DNA of 64,000 nt from Dictyophora rubrovolvata (lineage: Eukaryota; Basidiomycota; Agaricomycetes; Phallales; Phallaceae), in assembly GCA_029959195.1 (NCBI GenBank), contig CP114117.1:2480001-2544000 (forward strand), given 5' to 3'. The stretch's first letter is position 1. The number at the start of each line of letters is the position of its first letter. Position numbers and translations under genes: made by a program. Shown here in pieces: positions 21,623-34,493 of this stretch. The notes under the pieces are model-generated. The model searched no databases and was not told the DNA's origin. It worked only from the letters and a program-made list of their open reading frames with translations.

Positions 21623-23159
21623 TGAAGGGGGGTATACGTCAAACGCAACACTGGAAGTTGAAATTCGATCCGCACGCTATCTTCCCTGTTTTATTCATGT
21701 ATTTGTCATTACGTTCAAGTTTTAGCTTTGGTAGTCGTTGCCTTATTACTTGCAAAGGTTTATCGATAACGAATAAACGAAGCCGCTTTTCATATCTCTC
21801 TGTAAATATAGCGGTAAACAGAACAAAGATTTAGTTGGGTAATCTGTAGGAGTGATCTCAGATGCCGCATTTGTGGGTATTTTAAGAAAGCAGCAGTTGA
21901 TAGTGCTGCTGCAGGGAGACTAACAATTAATCTCTGGACAAGTAGGTGCCCATATTTCTTGATGTAGCGTTAGCGTGGATGGAACTTCATTCGTTCTACA
22001 TAGCCCCTATGAACCATCGAACATGGTAGGAGGTCAGAATCGTTCTGTAGTAGCGTCGGGAGTTTGTGAGACGATTGTTAAACTCCCGCAGATTCAAGAT
22101 AAGATGAATGTTCACACTGAAATCCTGCTAAATCTCGACTAAGTCAGAGTCGTTATATATATTCCCCTGGATATCGTTGATCTCACATCTAGTCCATCCC
22201 ATTCGGATCGGCCGGATGAAGTTAAGACGGAGCAATTTATAGCTATAAATGCTGCATCGTTATCTGATAGGCCGCTATTAGGATTGAGGGAATGTTCGAA
22301 CAGGTGAGTGAAGCGAGGTAGAAGTATTCTACATCGCATAGAAAATCTATAGGATAGTCAATGATAGGATTGTCAGTAAGGACACCTCAGCGTGACTGTA
22401 ATATGAAGATTTGATTCTCTCTAGGCTGGAAGAAATTCTAGCATCCACTTTCCCTGACAAGGAACGATGAAGTAACTTCCCATTCGACCAAAGAGGTGAG
22501 AGCATACCCAATCTGCAGGTTTACCAGAGTTCACAGAGTCGAAGCTTATCTCTCAGCTCGAACTGACCTTGCGCTGGGATGACCATGCATTTTTGAGATT
22601 ATCGAGCGATCCCGCACACTGTTATATCATGGTTGAAGATTGAGAAAAAGGAACCTAGCACATAAAAGGACCCACCGACGACAAGACGATGATTTGCAGG
22701 TCAATCAGTTTGTAGTGAAAAAAAATCGGGAATATGCAATATCACAAAAACTAAGTAAAGCATCGTTTCCAAACTATGTTTAGAGCCTGAACAACCTTAT
22801 TGCCTTCCTTTCCAGCCAAGTCGCTCTATCCTGTCCCCGCCTGATATTGGTGGCCGCAATGCAGATTGTCCTAATCCTATATTAGACGCTGCTGAAAAAA
22901 GCCTAAAAAAGCCTAGTCGTCCTTAAGCGTCTTTTCCCACTGTCCCCAGGTAGCCCGAAAAAAACGGCGCCGGCCTCAATAGGAAATTAACGGGGGTGGC
23001 CAGGGGTGGCCTCCCAATGGGCAAACTTACGATGTCATTGCGGGAATCGCCACGGCTCTCCGCCCTCGCCCTGCAATTGTCAGCCCCATACACTGAAAAC
23101 GCTCATTTGTGGTTAACCAATACACTATTGGATCGAAAGCGGGTTTGTTTTTCTCCTTG
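21623..23159. other. gap without recognised gene
   Basis: About 1.5 kb with no conserved frame. The last 300 bp before the young copia element are GC-richer (GGGGGTGGCCAGGGGTGGCC near 22994), but I can assign nothing there. Confidence 0.4.
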
Positions 23160-23164
23160 CAGCG

Positions 23165-23365
23165 TGTTGGTATCGGAGTCGCCGGCTAACAGTCAAATTA
23201 ATATTGCGTCGTCGCCGACGACGCATTAGTTAAGTCTTAGTAAAATATTATAAATCCCGGTAGTTAGTTTTTACCTTTTTCATATTTATAATTTTGTATA
23301 TAAAGCTCTATATTTCGAGCACTAAATAACAAGTTCTATCTAAACCATAACTGCTAGTTGCGACA
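23165..23365 (+). repeat. 5' LTR of Copia-2
   Basis: A 201 bp LTR, TGTTGGTATC...GTTGCGACA, with a TATATAAAG promoter element near 23297. It includes an inverted pair GCGTCGTCGCCGACGACGC near the start. Confidence 0.95.
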
Positions 23366-26300
23366 GGTTATGGGCCCTGAGCCCTACTAAAATTAAAAGA
23401 ACTTCACCTCGTATTCGCGTCTTCTTGAACTCTTAATCTACCCCTTACTATTTTCTATCTACCGGCATTATGTCAACTAATGACCATGCTTATAGAATCG
23501 AGCCGCTTAAAGGCAAAAGCAACTTCCCGGTATGGAAGATCAAGATGCAAGATATTCTAACCGACCTCGGCCTATTTGATTATGCCATGAGAAGGTTAGT
23601 CAGGCCGGATGATGCAACTGCAATGGCATGGGACACGAATGATCGAAAAGCGCTCACGGCCATACGGCTACGCGTTTCCGATCCAATCATCACTCACATT
23701 CGCGTGGCATCAACTTCTGCTGCTGCATGGGCACTTTTGATTAGAAGATTTGAGCCCAAAGGAGTATCTGCCGTGGTTGCGATCCGGCGGAAGCTATTAT
23801 TAGCGCGTTGGGACGAAGGGACCGACATCTCCGAATTTATTAATACCATGCTCAAATTTAAGGACCAATTGGCGGTCCTCGGCAAACCGCTAGCCAATGA
23901 CGAATTTTCGTTATTAATTCTTACTGCATTAGGCGAATCATGGGATTCTTTTATTAATACTATTAAGGACTCCGAGTTGGCAGATTCCGAATCGATTATT
24001 AATCGCATCATCGAAATAAAGAATCGCAAAGCGTCAACTACTGCCAACACGGCATTACCAGCCAAATCTGGTAAAAAGGGTAAATCCAAATATAACCCTC
24101 ATGTCACTTGTCACCATTGCGGCAAGAAAGGACATATCAAGCCGGAATGCTGAGCCCTTAAATCCCAAAAGGAGAACTCCGCTAATATAGCTGAAGATAA
24201 TTTCGCGTTCATGGTAACGGGAGCAGATTCAATCGCCCTGCCGGCATTGAAACCGACAGACTGGCTCGCAGACTCTGGAGCAGCTTCCCACATGGTCAGG
24301 GACCGCAATTTATTCCATTCTTATTCAGGAACCCCCGGCGCGGTCGTTAACGGCATCGGCAGTACGCCATGCCTCGGCAAAGGAAGCATTGTGCTTACCT
24401 TTCATCACAATAATAAACCAACAACAGTCACACTCAGGGACGTATTACATGTGCCGAGCCTTCCTTACCAATTAATCTCCATATCGAGATTCACCTCGGT
24501 TAACCCGAGCCATCAAGTCGTTTTTATCAAAAACAACGTCTATTTTAAACGCAGCCAATCAACATTTGCGGCCGGATCACAGGCCGGACGCTTATATAAC
24601 ATGAATGTTACCCCTGTATTGCCGACCCCAAAAACTGATATTGCCTTATTTGGAACAACAAAACGTCGCACATGGGATGACTGGCATAGGATAATGGGAC
24701 ATATCAATTTTAAGTCACTTAAAACTCTAATCAGAATGTCTACAGGCATGGAGGTTGACAATCCTGATAAGGAAATGTCACAATGCGAAGCTTGCATCCA
24801 AGCCAAACAACATGTAGAGCCCTATCCTAAGGACTCCCATATTAAGGCCAATGCTATTGGCAACTTGGTCTGCGCCGACGTTTGGGGACCGGCAAGAACG
24901 ACTGCACTTGGCGGACACCACTATTTCGTCTCATTCACAGACGTTTTTACTCGTTGGTCGCTTCTCTATTTAATTAAAGACCGGACGGAGGTCCGATCCC
25001 AATTCAAGCACTTTGAAGCGCTTATCGATACCCAATATGGGAAGAAGATCAAAGCATTCCGCGTTGACAATGCAAAAGAATTCACAGAGGATCGCGAATT
25101 CATTAATTACCTAAAGGAGCGCGGAATCAAACTCGAAACGACGGCTCCACATTCATCTGCCCAAAATGGGATAGCCGAACGTTTAAACAGGACGATAGTC
25201 GAGAATGCCAAGGCGATGATTTTTGAGAAAAAATTATCTAAGCAATTGTGGGGTGAAGCGGTACTCTATGCTAATTATCTCAAGAACAGATCACCCACAA
25301 GAGCCCTCGACGGCAAAACGCCAGAAGAAGCCATCACGGGGAAAAAGCCAAATTTAGAACGGCTCCAAGAATTCGGTTCAGAAATTTATGTGCTGGACCA
25401 ATCCACCAATCGTGACAAGCTGGACCCAAAGTCCAGACCTTTCATTTTCACTGGCTTCTCTGACCAATCACGCGCGCATCGCTATTTTAATTCCGCTTCT
25501 CGCCAAATTAATACCTCGCGTAACGTTATATTTTTAGATAACAAAGTTGAGGAAGACCGGAGTATTCCTATTAGTCTACAGGAATCAGCTACAATAGAAG
25601 CAGCAACCGACGTTCCGGCGCCGGCTGAGGGGGAGAGTATGACACAATCCACCCAAGCGCCCGTCACTCCAGCTACTCCAAATATAGTCACACCCTCGAC
25701 TCCATCACAAATCCCTCGGTTACGCGAGAAACAGCCAATCAACTATCGCCAATTAAATAATCCAGCATCACGATCCGTACCAAACTGGCGGGACGCGCAC
25801 TTAGCCGAAGAAGAAACGCCATCAATTCCCCTATTGGACGATGACGATCTAATCGCGCTTCTCAGCGCTGATTCAGAACCGATCAATTTAGCCGAAGCCA
25901 AAACGCGCGATGATTGGCCAGAATGGCAAAAAGCGATGATAGAGGAGCTTACCACTCTGGAGGCCAAAGGAACCTATGTGAAAGCAACCTTACCTGATGA
26001 TAGGAAGGCCATAGACTCTAAATGGGTCTACAAAATTAAAAAGAATATGGAGGGAGCTATAGCTAAGTACAAAGCTAGACTAGTGGCCAAGGGATTTTCC
26101 CAAGTTCCCGGCGTCGATTATGAGCTCACACAAGCGCCCGCGCTAAGATTAGAATCACTCCGCGTCGTGCTATCTATAGCCGCACATTACGATCTAGAGC
26201 TCCATGGCATTGACGTCAAAGGCGCTTACCTAAACGGCTACCTCGATAAAGAAATCTATATGAATCAACCACCTGGTTTCGGTGACGGATCAAAAAACGT

Positions 26301-27420
26301 TTTATTACTCAAGAAATCCTTATATGGACTTAAACAGTCCGGACGCGCTTGGCGAACGGAACTCGACAAAGCCTTCACTAATATTGGCTTTGCAAGGACC
26401 AACGCGGACCACTCTATTTTTACCCGATCAAATGATCTCGGCATCACCATCATCGCCGTCCATATTGATGATATGGCAATCGCCGCGTCAGCCATTCATT
26501 TGATATCACAGACGAAAAAGGAAATTTCGTCGCATTTCGAAATCAGACTTAGGTGAATTAAAGCAGATAGTTCGACTGGAGATACACCGGGACAGGGGGA
26601 GAAAAAGTATTTTTCTTTCTCAAAAACAATTTATTAACAAAATTATCGAGAGGATGGGTCTACAAGACGCAAACCCATCTCCTACTCCGGTGGACACTCA
26701 CTCCAAACTCCAACCGATGGACCTTGCACTCGACCCAGAAATCGAGCCACATCAATATCAAATGGCTATAGGATCGCTTATGTACGCGTCACTAGGCACA
26801 CGGCCCGACATTACCTACGCGGTACAGCACCTCAGCCAATTTTCATCACGGCCCTCCAAAGCTCATTGGACAGCCGTTAAACGCGTTTTCCGGTACCTTA
26901 AAGGCACATTAAACGCCGGAATTACTCTTGGATCGACCAATCAGCTCACACTAGAAGGTTTTTGCGACGCTGATTGGGGCGCAAATTTAGCGGACCGGCG
27001 CTCTATTACCGGCTATATTTTTAGATTAGGCGGACCAATCAGCTGGTCATCAAAGAAACAGCCAACCGTCGCTTTATCAAGCATGGAGGCTGAATACATG
27101 GCTATTGGCCATGCAACCCGCGAAGCCATTTGGCTTAGGTCACTAATTTCCGAATTAGGTTTATCTATCGCGGAACCAACGGAAATCAATGTAGATAATC
27201 AAGCCGCGATTTCATTTGCTAACGACGAGACACTTCACTCGCGCACCAAACACATCGACATCCGGCATCATTTCTGCCGAGAGAAAGTTAATTCAGGCGA
27301 AATTCGAACCAATTATATTTCAACAAATGAAAACACCGCCGACTTATTCACCAAGCCGATGAATGCGCCGAGGCACGCCGACTTATGCAAACTCGCCGGC
27401 ATGCTCTCGTCGAGGGGGAG

Positions 27421-27621
27421 TGTTGGTATCGGAGTCGCCGGCTAACAGTCAAATTAATATTGCGTCGTCGCCGACGACGCATTAGTTAAGTCTTAGTAAA
27501 ATATTATAAATCCCGGTAGTTAGTTTTTACCTTTTTCATATTTATAATTTTGTATATAAAGCTCTATATTTCGAGCACTAAATAACAAGTTCTATCTAAA
27601 CCATAACCGCTAGTTGCGACA
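27421..27621 (+). repeat. 3' LTR of Copia-2
   Basis: 201 bp, identical to the 5' LTR except for one C/T difference near the 3' end. Its own TATATAAA (about 27553-27560) points toward the sulfotransferase-like gene that starts 186 bp beyond the LTR. Confidence 0.95.
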
Positions 27622-27806
27622 CAGCGGGTGAATGAATAAAAGGGCTAAGTAATATTACGTTGGTGCCACCTCAGGAACAACAATATGCCGTCCGGACATA
27701 GATGGCGTATTACCGTGCCGTATTCTTTATATACTTCCTTTTCTGGCCGAGACTGTAAACTTGGCCTCGTTACAAACCGTATCCTTGAGTCTTCCCAGAC
27801 CACCAA

Positions 27807-28726
27807 ATGACTTCAAAACAAAAGGTGATATGTCTAGGGTTGGGTCGAACAGGTGTACGTTACACTTCCTCCATCATTATTCTTTTTGATTTATTTATAC
27901 GCAGACCACGAGTTTAATGACTGCTTTGGATTATTTGGGTTTCGGCCCATGTTATCATATGAAGTCGATCATTCACAAGGAGGATCCAAACGAGATTAAG
28001 GCATGGTACAATTTGGGTCAAGGCAGGCATTGTCGAGTCGATACAATCCCGGAACCCTACTTAATTCACGATTACAGGCTCGGCGAATCTTGATGACATG
28101 CGGGAGCTTCTAAAGAACTACAATTCTGTCTTAGACTATCCTGCGGTAGTTCATTACGAGAAATTATACGAAGCTTATCCTGATGCCAAATTTATATTAG
28201 TGCGTTTAACAGCCGATATTATTTTCTTTGATGAGCGCAGTGTCAATATTTATCTTAACAACGCAGACGACGAGGGACCCCGCCAAATGGGAAATCAGCA
28301 TGAAAGCTACCATTATGCAGGCCTCGAAGAAGTTTAAAGAACATGCTAATCTGAATCCGTTTTTCAGAGAGATGATTAAATGGCTTGATATAGAAATGGC
28401 AGGTATGTCCGATCTTCATACCAACATTTGCTGAGGTATATATTCCTGGGAAGGTCGTTATCATCAAAACAGGTTGCCTACAGATGCGCAAGGAGAAATT
28501 CTTCGTCATAATCAGCGAGTGAAAGACATTATTCCTACCGAGAGATTACTGGTGTATGAGGTCAGTCAAGGATGGGAGCCTTTGGTTGAATTCCTCGGAG
28601 TGTACGCTGTTTCTTGTTGTCATATGAATCTAAACTAAGTGTTATCTCAAATTCAGGGACAAACCGGACATCCCGTTTCCTCATGTGAATGACACTGCTG
28701 AATTTGTGAATAATGTTTTGACATGA
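27807..28726 (+). CDS. sulfotransferase-like P-loop protein (Sulfotransfer_4 type)
   Basis: Exons: 27807-27854, 27905-28016, 28078-28199, 28267-28402, 28436-28601, 28657-28726. The start MTSKQKVICLGLGRTG joins TTSLMTALDYLGFG and makes the 5'-phosphosulfate (PAPS) loop GRTGTTS. Later motifs are DYPAVVHYEKLYEAYPDAKF, FILTTRDPAKWE and a C-terminal RLLVYEVSQGWEPLVEFLGV, all in the order of the fungal Sulfotransfer_4 family (often misnamed NAD-dependent epimerases). The substrate is unknown. Between exons 4 and 5 only 33 nt separate the conserved parts. They have GT-AG ends and contain an in-frame TGA, so this is either an unusually short intron or a nonsense change. Five other joins keep the frame perfectly. 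Confidence 0.8.
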
Positions 28727-29337
28727 TTCGCAAGACGGGCAGGCTCGCAGTGATTCTTAAGCACAGTAGAAGTCTTCAGTGTATGCCCGAAAGTCGTGTT
28801 AAACCTAATTTGCGTAATCGCGTGCAATACTAGTGTAGTGAACTTGAATAGAGCATCAGAAGTGTAAGGGTGTCGCTACTGAAATGCTGCAGAAGTAATC
28901 CCTGGCAATATTTTCATGTTCAAGACAGCGGTGTCTACTTGCGACGATGGATGCAGCGACTTATCGACGGTAAAATTCGTCAAGTACGGTCTCATCGTCC
29001 CTTTCATGAGCAGCCTCTTGAAGAAGGTCGTGCATTGCAGTTTGATGATCTGCTGCCGATGATTCAAGCACCTCACGAAAATCGAGCCTTGAGTAAGACA
29101 TATTTAAAGCAAGCATTATCGTGTTAGATTCGAGATTTAAAAACCATCAAAGGCTCAGAACTTGGACGAATTATGCTAAAGTCGACACCTCACTTTCAAG
29201 TTAGTTTTTTCGAAAATAGTATTATGCAAAAATCCATAAAATCAACACCATCATTATTACTTAATATCGGTCAGTTGTACTTTTGAGTCTCTTCATTGAT
29301 GATATATTATCCGGTCAATGAACACGAGGCTCCAATT
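28727..29337. other. gap without recognised gene
   Basis: Open frames on both strands at about 28870-29127 overlap each other and match no family I know. Probably intergenic. Confidence 0.35.
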
Positions 29338-30989
29338 CTAGGTGTCTGAATTGTCACGCGGCTCCGAATAAATGCTAGTGGAAGAACACTCCGTGTCCAT
29401 ATCCCCAAATTCGTCGATAACGCTATTCCTAATGTCACGTATTCTCGCATCGAATCTCGACATTGAAGCAGTAACTAAATCATCGGTAATGTTTTTATGG
29501 CGCCGTCGAAGCTGGAGAAGAAATCTGCAGACGATTATTGTGGAGAGTCTAGTGGAGTGAATAAAGTTAGTGAATTCATTTGAAAGCCCAAACATACGCG
29601 AATTCGATATTGACTTCCACGCCACCTAGCCTAAACTGAAGACAGAAATTAGCGCTTTTAATTGATTTGGAGCATAATGGTACATTGTGAGTCACATACT
29701 CTGGACAGCTGCGGGGTATCATTTAATTTACATGATGGCAAAGCACTTAAAAGTGAAAGACTCACATTCAGACTAATAGCTTGCTCCACGCCGAAAAGAA
29801 GGATCGTCCTGATTGAGTTATTTATATATGGGTCATCAAATCTTGGAAGTAATTTTACATACGCAAACCGAAGAACACCTGACCACATGCAATATAAGCC
29901 GGCGAGTAAGATTTTGTTGGTTTTACGGGACTTACTCTGACGTAGACAAAGTGTTCCGAGCGATAGCCTATCTGTCTCACTTTTTGATGATTTTTCAAGG
30001 CAGTATACTCCCCATACTTTAGATGCTGTCACAATCAGAACTCCAGTTTCAAAGAGGACGGTAAAGATGTTGGAGGAAAGATCTGAGAGCTTTAAGTCAG
30101 AAGCTCTGCAGATGGACGGAAGTGAGAAAATGTACTTAGACTGAGAATAATGAGGGAAAAACATAAGTTGTAAAAGACACGGGGATATGCTTACTAGTTG
30201 TAAGCCTGTGCTTTTGGACCCGAAAATCCCTGACTGCACGACCAAGCTAAAACGGCTTCCTGCATATCTGTGTAGTCTTGTAAATACTATCGGACAGTAT
30301 GCATTACGAACCGTGATTTGGATGAATTGAATCAGAACAAGAAAGATCGCTAGAATAATCATTACAAATTTCCAATCAGGAGCGACAGCATATGCTCTTC
30401 CCAAGGACAATCCTGACCAATGGATTAAATATCATGGAAAAGAAACAGGAACCGAACCACTCACCTTGTGTACCCAGCAGATATAATAATAAAGTGAGAT
30501 TTGCGGTGAAATTCAGCGCGGTGCATTGTCTGATGGCCCAGGATCATGCCACAGGATATTTGAGAAGAAAGTAAATTACTGACTAAATTATAATTATCAG
30601 TAATCGCTAAAGTGTACGGACACCTCGATATTTACCAATAAAGTTATGGTTTCCGCAACGTCAATGGCAAAAAGAAGTGTTAAATTACACAGCAGACCAT
30701 ATCGAGCTGAGACATATAACAATGTACCCAGTCGGATTGGTTGGTTCCATATAAAATCGATTTCATCGGGGAGCGTCAGGATGGTGTCGTAGGCAAGGAG
30801 ACCTGGAGGACGAAATGAGTTTGAACAATAAAGCAGATTGTGGTCATTCGTTCGTACACAATCCGGTCCAGGTGAGATAGTTTGCTACGAGCCTGATAAA
30901 CCTGTATCAGTTTACGGACGCCACCTTCAGTGAAACACCCACCCATCTGAGATAAATTGAATTTCTGCAGCGACGCTACTATTCGACAT
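29338..30989 (-). CDS. DUF6533-type multi-pass membrane protein
   Basis: Exon 1 starts at 30989 (MSNSSVAAEIQFISD). A second short exon encodes FIRLVANYLTWTGL and joins LLAYDTILTLPDEIDFIW, the DUF6533 signature. Hydrophobic helices follow (GTLLYVSARYGLLCNLTLLF; AIRQCTALNFTANLTLLLYL; WKFVMIILAIFLVLIQFIQI; LSSNIFTVLFETGVLIVTAS), giving about seven membrane spans. The C-terminal exon reads STIIVCRFLLQLRRRH and ends in a Ser/Asp-rich cytosolic tail. The family is very common in Agaricomycetes and uncharacterised; a receptor-like role is only a guess. Several introns between 30900 and 29600 are needed and I have not fixed each boundary. Confidence 0.7.
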
Positions 30990-33598
30990 TTTCGAGATAC
31001 ACGTCCGTTCGGTTAGCTCTCTAGACAAGATATAGGTTTTGGGGAAAGAAGGAGAAAAAACTTACCGTTCATTTCTCAAGTAATTTATATAGAATCACTT
31101 CATATCATAATACTTGATTGACGACATCACATCGGATTTTCTATTCATGGTGTTGTTTGTTCAATCGCATTGAATTAAGCGTAAAGAGAAATTTTACCGC
31201 CGGCCCAGAAGCTATGTAACCGCCGAATCGGAGCTGAGGCTTCTTGGTTCTGACCGAGTTACTCTATGACTCGAGTTCAGATGATCATACTTGTAATAAT
31301 CCGCGAATGATAGCAAGTCTTTATTTGCTATCGAATTTGCTCATATGTATGTATGCATCCGATTGATGACCATAACATATGTATCAGCTCTTGAGTTTGA
31401 AATAAGATCCGGCGATGTTGCAATTGCCATAAACTTTCCTATGAAACGATCATTCAGTTGCGAAGTGCAGATACGAAAAAGAAGTTTGGAGTAAATGTTT
31501 GTTTACCTTGTGTATTGGGCTTTGCTCGCGGGGGCCGGAATTGGTATATGCGTAGGGCATCTCCCCTAAGGTCCAGTGTTCTTCCGAGACTGAGTTTGTT
31601 AATCATGATGGTGATGATCACTGGAGTTTTCGCCCCACAAGTACATGACTGTTTAGGGGCAGATGAAAATCTTCAGATTGTGGAGCCTTTTGACAGATCT
31701 TGATGTGAAATAACGATGAAAAAAGCTGAGCACACGTACATGCAATTAGCACCTCATGTTAAATGTATAATTGATCCTGATTTGGAGCTAGAGGAACTCG
31801 CGGCGCATCGCTAGAAGAGCAGGGATAGTTTTTGCATGTGCCGGCGTCAGCGGCACCCCACGCGGTCCGGAGTACTCGTGACTTAACGATACATAAAATG
31901 GGTGTTCAATAGTTCGCCACAAAGACATTCACTTAATTCATTCTGACCGCAAAGCGAAACTCCCAAAAGAGCGGCATCTTCGGCCTTATCTTGCGCTTCT
32001 TGAGAAGTTTCAACTTCCTCGGAGAATTGCTGATGCAAGTCGAGAAGGACTTCACTCTTGTTCATAGTTGACAGCGCTGGGCCTACGTCCTAGTGAGCAA
32101 CTGGGGGCGCAATGACGGGCATATGGTTATGAGTGTTGAACGTCAAATGCTGAAGCGCCAGTGAATGATCCGTACGCATCAAGTTTGCGCACGCGTGGTG
32201 TTATTATGTTCTGAACACCTCCATCAGATTATGTCCGCGCTTCTATTATCCATCTCCTGATTCATCTTCATCTAGCTGTATTTTTGGATAGCGTTGATCG
32301 TGCGACGCGTATGGTCAACGCACTAATGCCAGACAAAATGAGATCAATGTGTTAAGCAGTGATTCTTTCTGACCGAGTTCCTGTCTATTCCTGTGCTATT
32401 CGAAAGTATCATGATTCATCAAGTACAATCTCGTCACCCTCGAGTCAGTGACACATACTTGAAGAAGGTTGCCTGTGTAACGATTCCATAGTTCAACACA
32501 TGAAAGTTGAGCTTGATAGTGTGGATATTATTTAAAAGAGAAACAGTAGCTCGTCCGACAGCGCCCCTTTTTTAGATGAGCGGTCTGTCAATCATTGGCA
32601 GTTGCGAGGCTCGCGCGTACAGCAAAAATGAAAAAAGTCCAAACTCCAACGTGGGCAAGTAGTTTTGTCACGAACGTTACATGCTGTCACATTCCAACCT
32701 GTACTTCCAAACACCGTCGGTTGTGCTCATCTTGACCGTCTATGCAAAACCCGCCGTAGCCCGGGCGCTGTCTATCCAGAACAAGTCAAATATCTTTCTA
32801 CACTTCGACATCCCCCATAATTATTTCCCCCTTCAATTTCCTCTGAAGCTACCAAGAAGCTACACCACTGTCCCAGCTTCCCGCTCCCTGTCAGCGCTCG
32901 CGCAATAACTGTCCTGCTTCTCTTTTGAGAACTTTCATTGTTGAAAACATCTCTGCAGTCGCGATTGCGGTTTAAAAGAGTAAGCCCGGCACAATATGGC
33001 ACTTGGGTCTTAGCGCCGGGATCAATGTTTTGAAAATGTATCAATGCCCAACGTTTTGTGCGTGAACTCGATTCGCGGAACATATAAAAATACATATGGT
33101 AAGCTTTGCATTGACGACCATGTCCCACCAGTTGTTGAGATATACACGGAGTAAACCAACAAGGTAATCGAAAATCGACTACAAGTATTTCATCGGCCAA
33201 ACTGACTCAGCTCCGCATCCAACAAGCACAAACATACATAATAGTAATTTCAATCCTTACCATAGCATAGCAAAACTCAGCACCACATTTGGTCAAAAGT
33301 CCGGTCTCTCCCAGTCCGCTTTGGGTGATGACCATCTTCACATGGCACACTGGTAGTAATAGGTACACATATACTTTGAACTTTAGCCTGCCGGTCTTAC
33401 TGATCAGTTTAGATTTGTGGAGCCCCAAATCGCAGCCTCAACAAATAAAATTTAACAAGCTGTACCGGCCTTTTGGCCGATCGTTCACCTTGTGAGCTTG
33501 CAATAACCAAATTTGTGAGCGAACAGCTTTCCGGACGTCCAATTCAAGCTCGGGCGTCCACCGGTGATTGCTGTTCTTCACTGGGTAAAAAAAACACG
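30990..33598. other. 2.6 kb gap, one small frame of doubtful status
   Basis: I find no conserved protein. A minus-strand frame at 31883-32065 (starts MNKSEVLLDLHQQFSEEVE, 60 aa) has coding-like composition and an acidic helical character, but no known relative and no visible promoter. A longer minus frame at 32772-33200 looks like chance. Confidence 0.3.
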
Positions 33599-34493
33599 AT
33601 GAAAGGGTCTATGAAGCCGGTCGTATACAAACTAACCACGAAGATGCCTATAACTCGTCATCCCCAGTATTATTTTGAAGAAGGGATAATTTTCTGTGTA
33701 AGGCGTTTCGAGCATCAAACCGAGCGCTTCCTCGAGCTGAACAGGTTTTACATAGGTCGAAAACACACATTTCAAAGTCCCACGAAGAAAACTTTGTCTA
33801 CTCTCCTCGATTTTTGACGATCTTTTCACATTACCCGCAAGTCCAATGACTGAGGGTGTCTCGGATGAACGTCCCATTCGTTTGGAAGGAGTATCAACTA
33901 TCGATTTCGAAAGGCTGTTGACGTATCTATATCCTTTGCAAGTGTCAATTTCAAACTTCCCCACAGAGAACCGTTCATTTTGACTCACAAGATTTGACGC
34001 AACACAGGACAACAGAATACACCCAATTCACAAAGGAATGGACTTTTGACTACTGGCACTCAATCCTCAAAGTCGCACATCAATACATGATGGAATCTAC
34101 CTGCTCTCAAGTAATTCAAATCCTAGATAAAATGTCCTTCCCGGATCCTTTAACCGTGATCCAATGCGGACTCAAATTTGATCATCCTCCTTGGGTTCGA
34201 CAAGGCTATGGTGAATTAGTTATGCGTCGGCATCCGTTAAGCGTTGAAGAAGCGGAGCTGCTGGGCTCCGAAAATGCTGTTCGGTGTGCGGCTGCTAGAG
34301 AGACTTATCAGACTGATAAAGGGAGTAGTATGTCTGAGTTTTTTTCTTCTTCTTATTTTTCTGCGTTTTGCCTTCGAGTGTGCTCAGTTCTTGCTTCGCA
34401 GACATCCACTGGGCTTTGGACAAGTGGTTCACGGGAATAAACAAGCTCCCACCCGATTCGTGGTCTAGTGAATGCGATATATACTTCTATTGA
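33599..34493 (+). CDS. BTB/POZ domain protein
   Basis: Exons 33599-33697, 33756-33943, 34008-34327 and 34402-34493 give 232 residues. The protein opens MPITRHPQYYFEEGIIFC and joins VENTHFKVPRRKLCLLSSIF and DDLFTLPASP, the basidiomycete BTB pattern (a strand carrying VENTLFKVPR, then a helix). LEGVSTIDFERLLTYLYPLQ and EWTFDYWHSILKVAHQYMME follow, then the family-typical LSVEEAELLGSENAVRCAAARE and a short final exon ending IHWALDKWFTG... . BTB domains mediate dimerisation and Cullin-3 binding. The partner is unknown. The second intron donor (GT at 33944) is chosen because it alone keeps the frame. Confidence 0.8.

Larger units (their letters stand above)
23165..27621 (+). mobile_element. Ty1/copia LTR retrotransposon, young (Copia-2)
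   Basis: A 4,457 bp element flanked by a perfect 5 bp target duplication cagcg (23160-23164 and 27622-27626). LTRs are 23165-23365 and 27421-27621. Parts in order: primer site GGTTATGGGCCC at 23366, gag 23470-24153 ending in a zinc knuckle (CHHCGKKGHIKPEC), protease with WLADSGAASHM, integrase with the HH-CC finger and DDE core, reverse transcriptase (YKIKKNMEG..., catalytic VHIDDM), RNase H (26654-27445, CDADWG, SSMEAEY), then a purine tract. It looks almost whole, with about two breaks in the long frame. The two LTRs differ at one base in 201, so the insertion is recent. Confidence 0.95.

Noticed and set aside
22996-23229. 77-codon frame just before and into Copia-2
   Set aside because: It runs into the LTR and has no recognisable protein; chance frame in GC-rich sequence.
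23694-24089. 131-codon minus-strand frame
   Set aside because: It is the antisense shadow of the Copia-2 gag region.
32772-33200. 142-codon minus-strand frame
   Set aside because: Composition is irregular, no motif is recognised, and it has no supporting splice signals or promoter.
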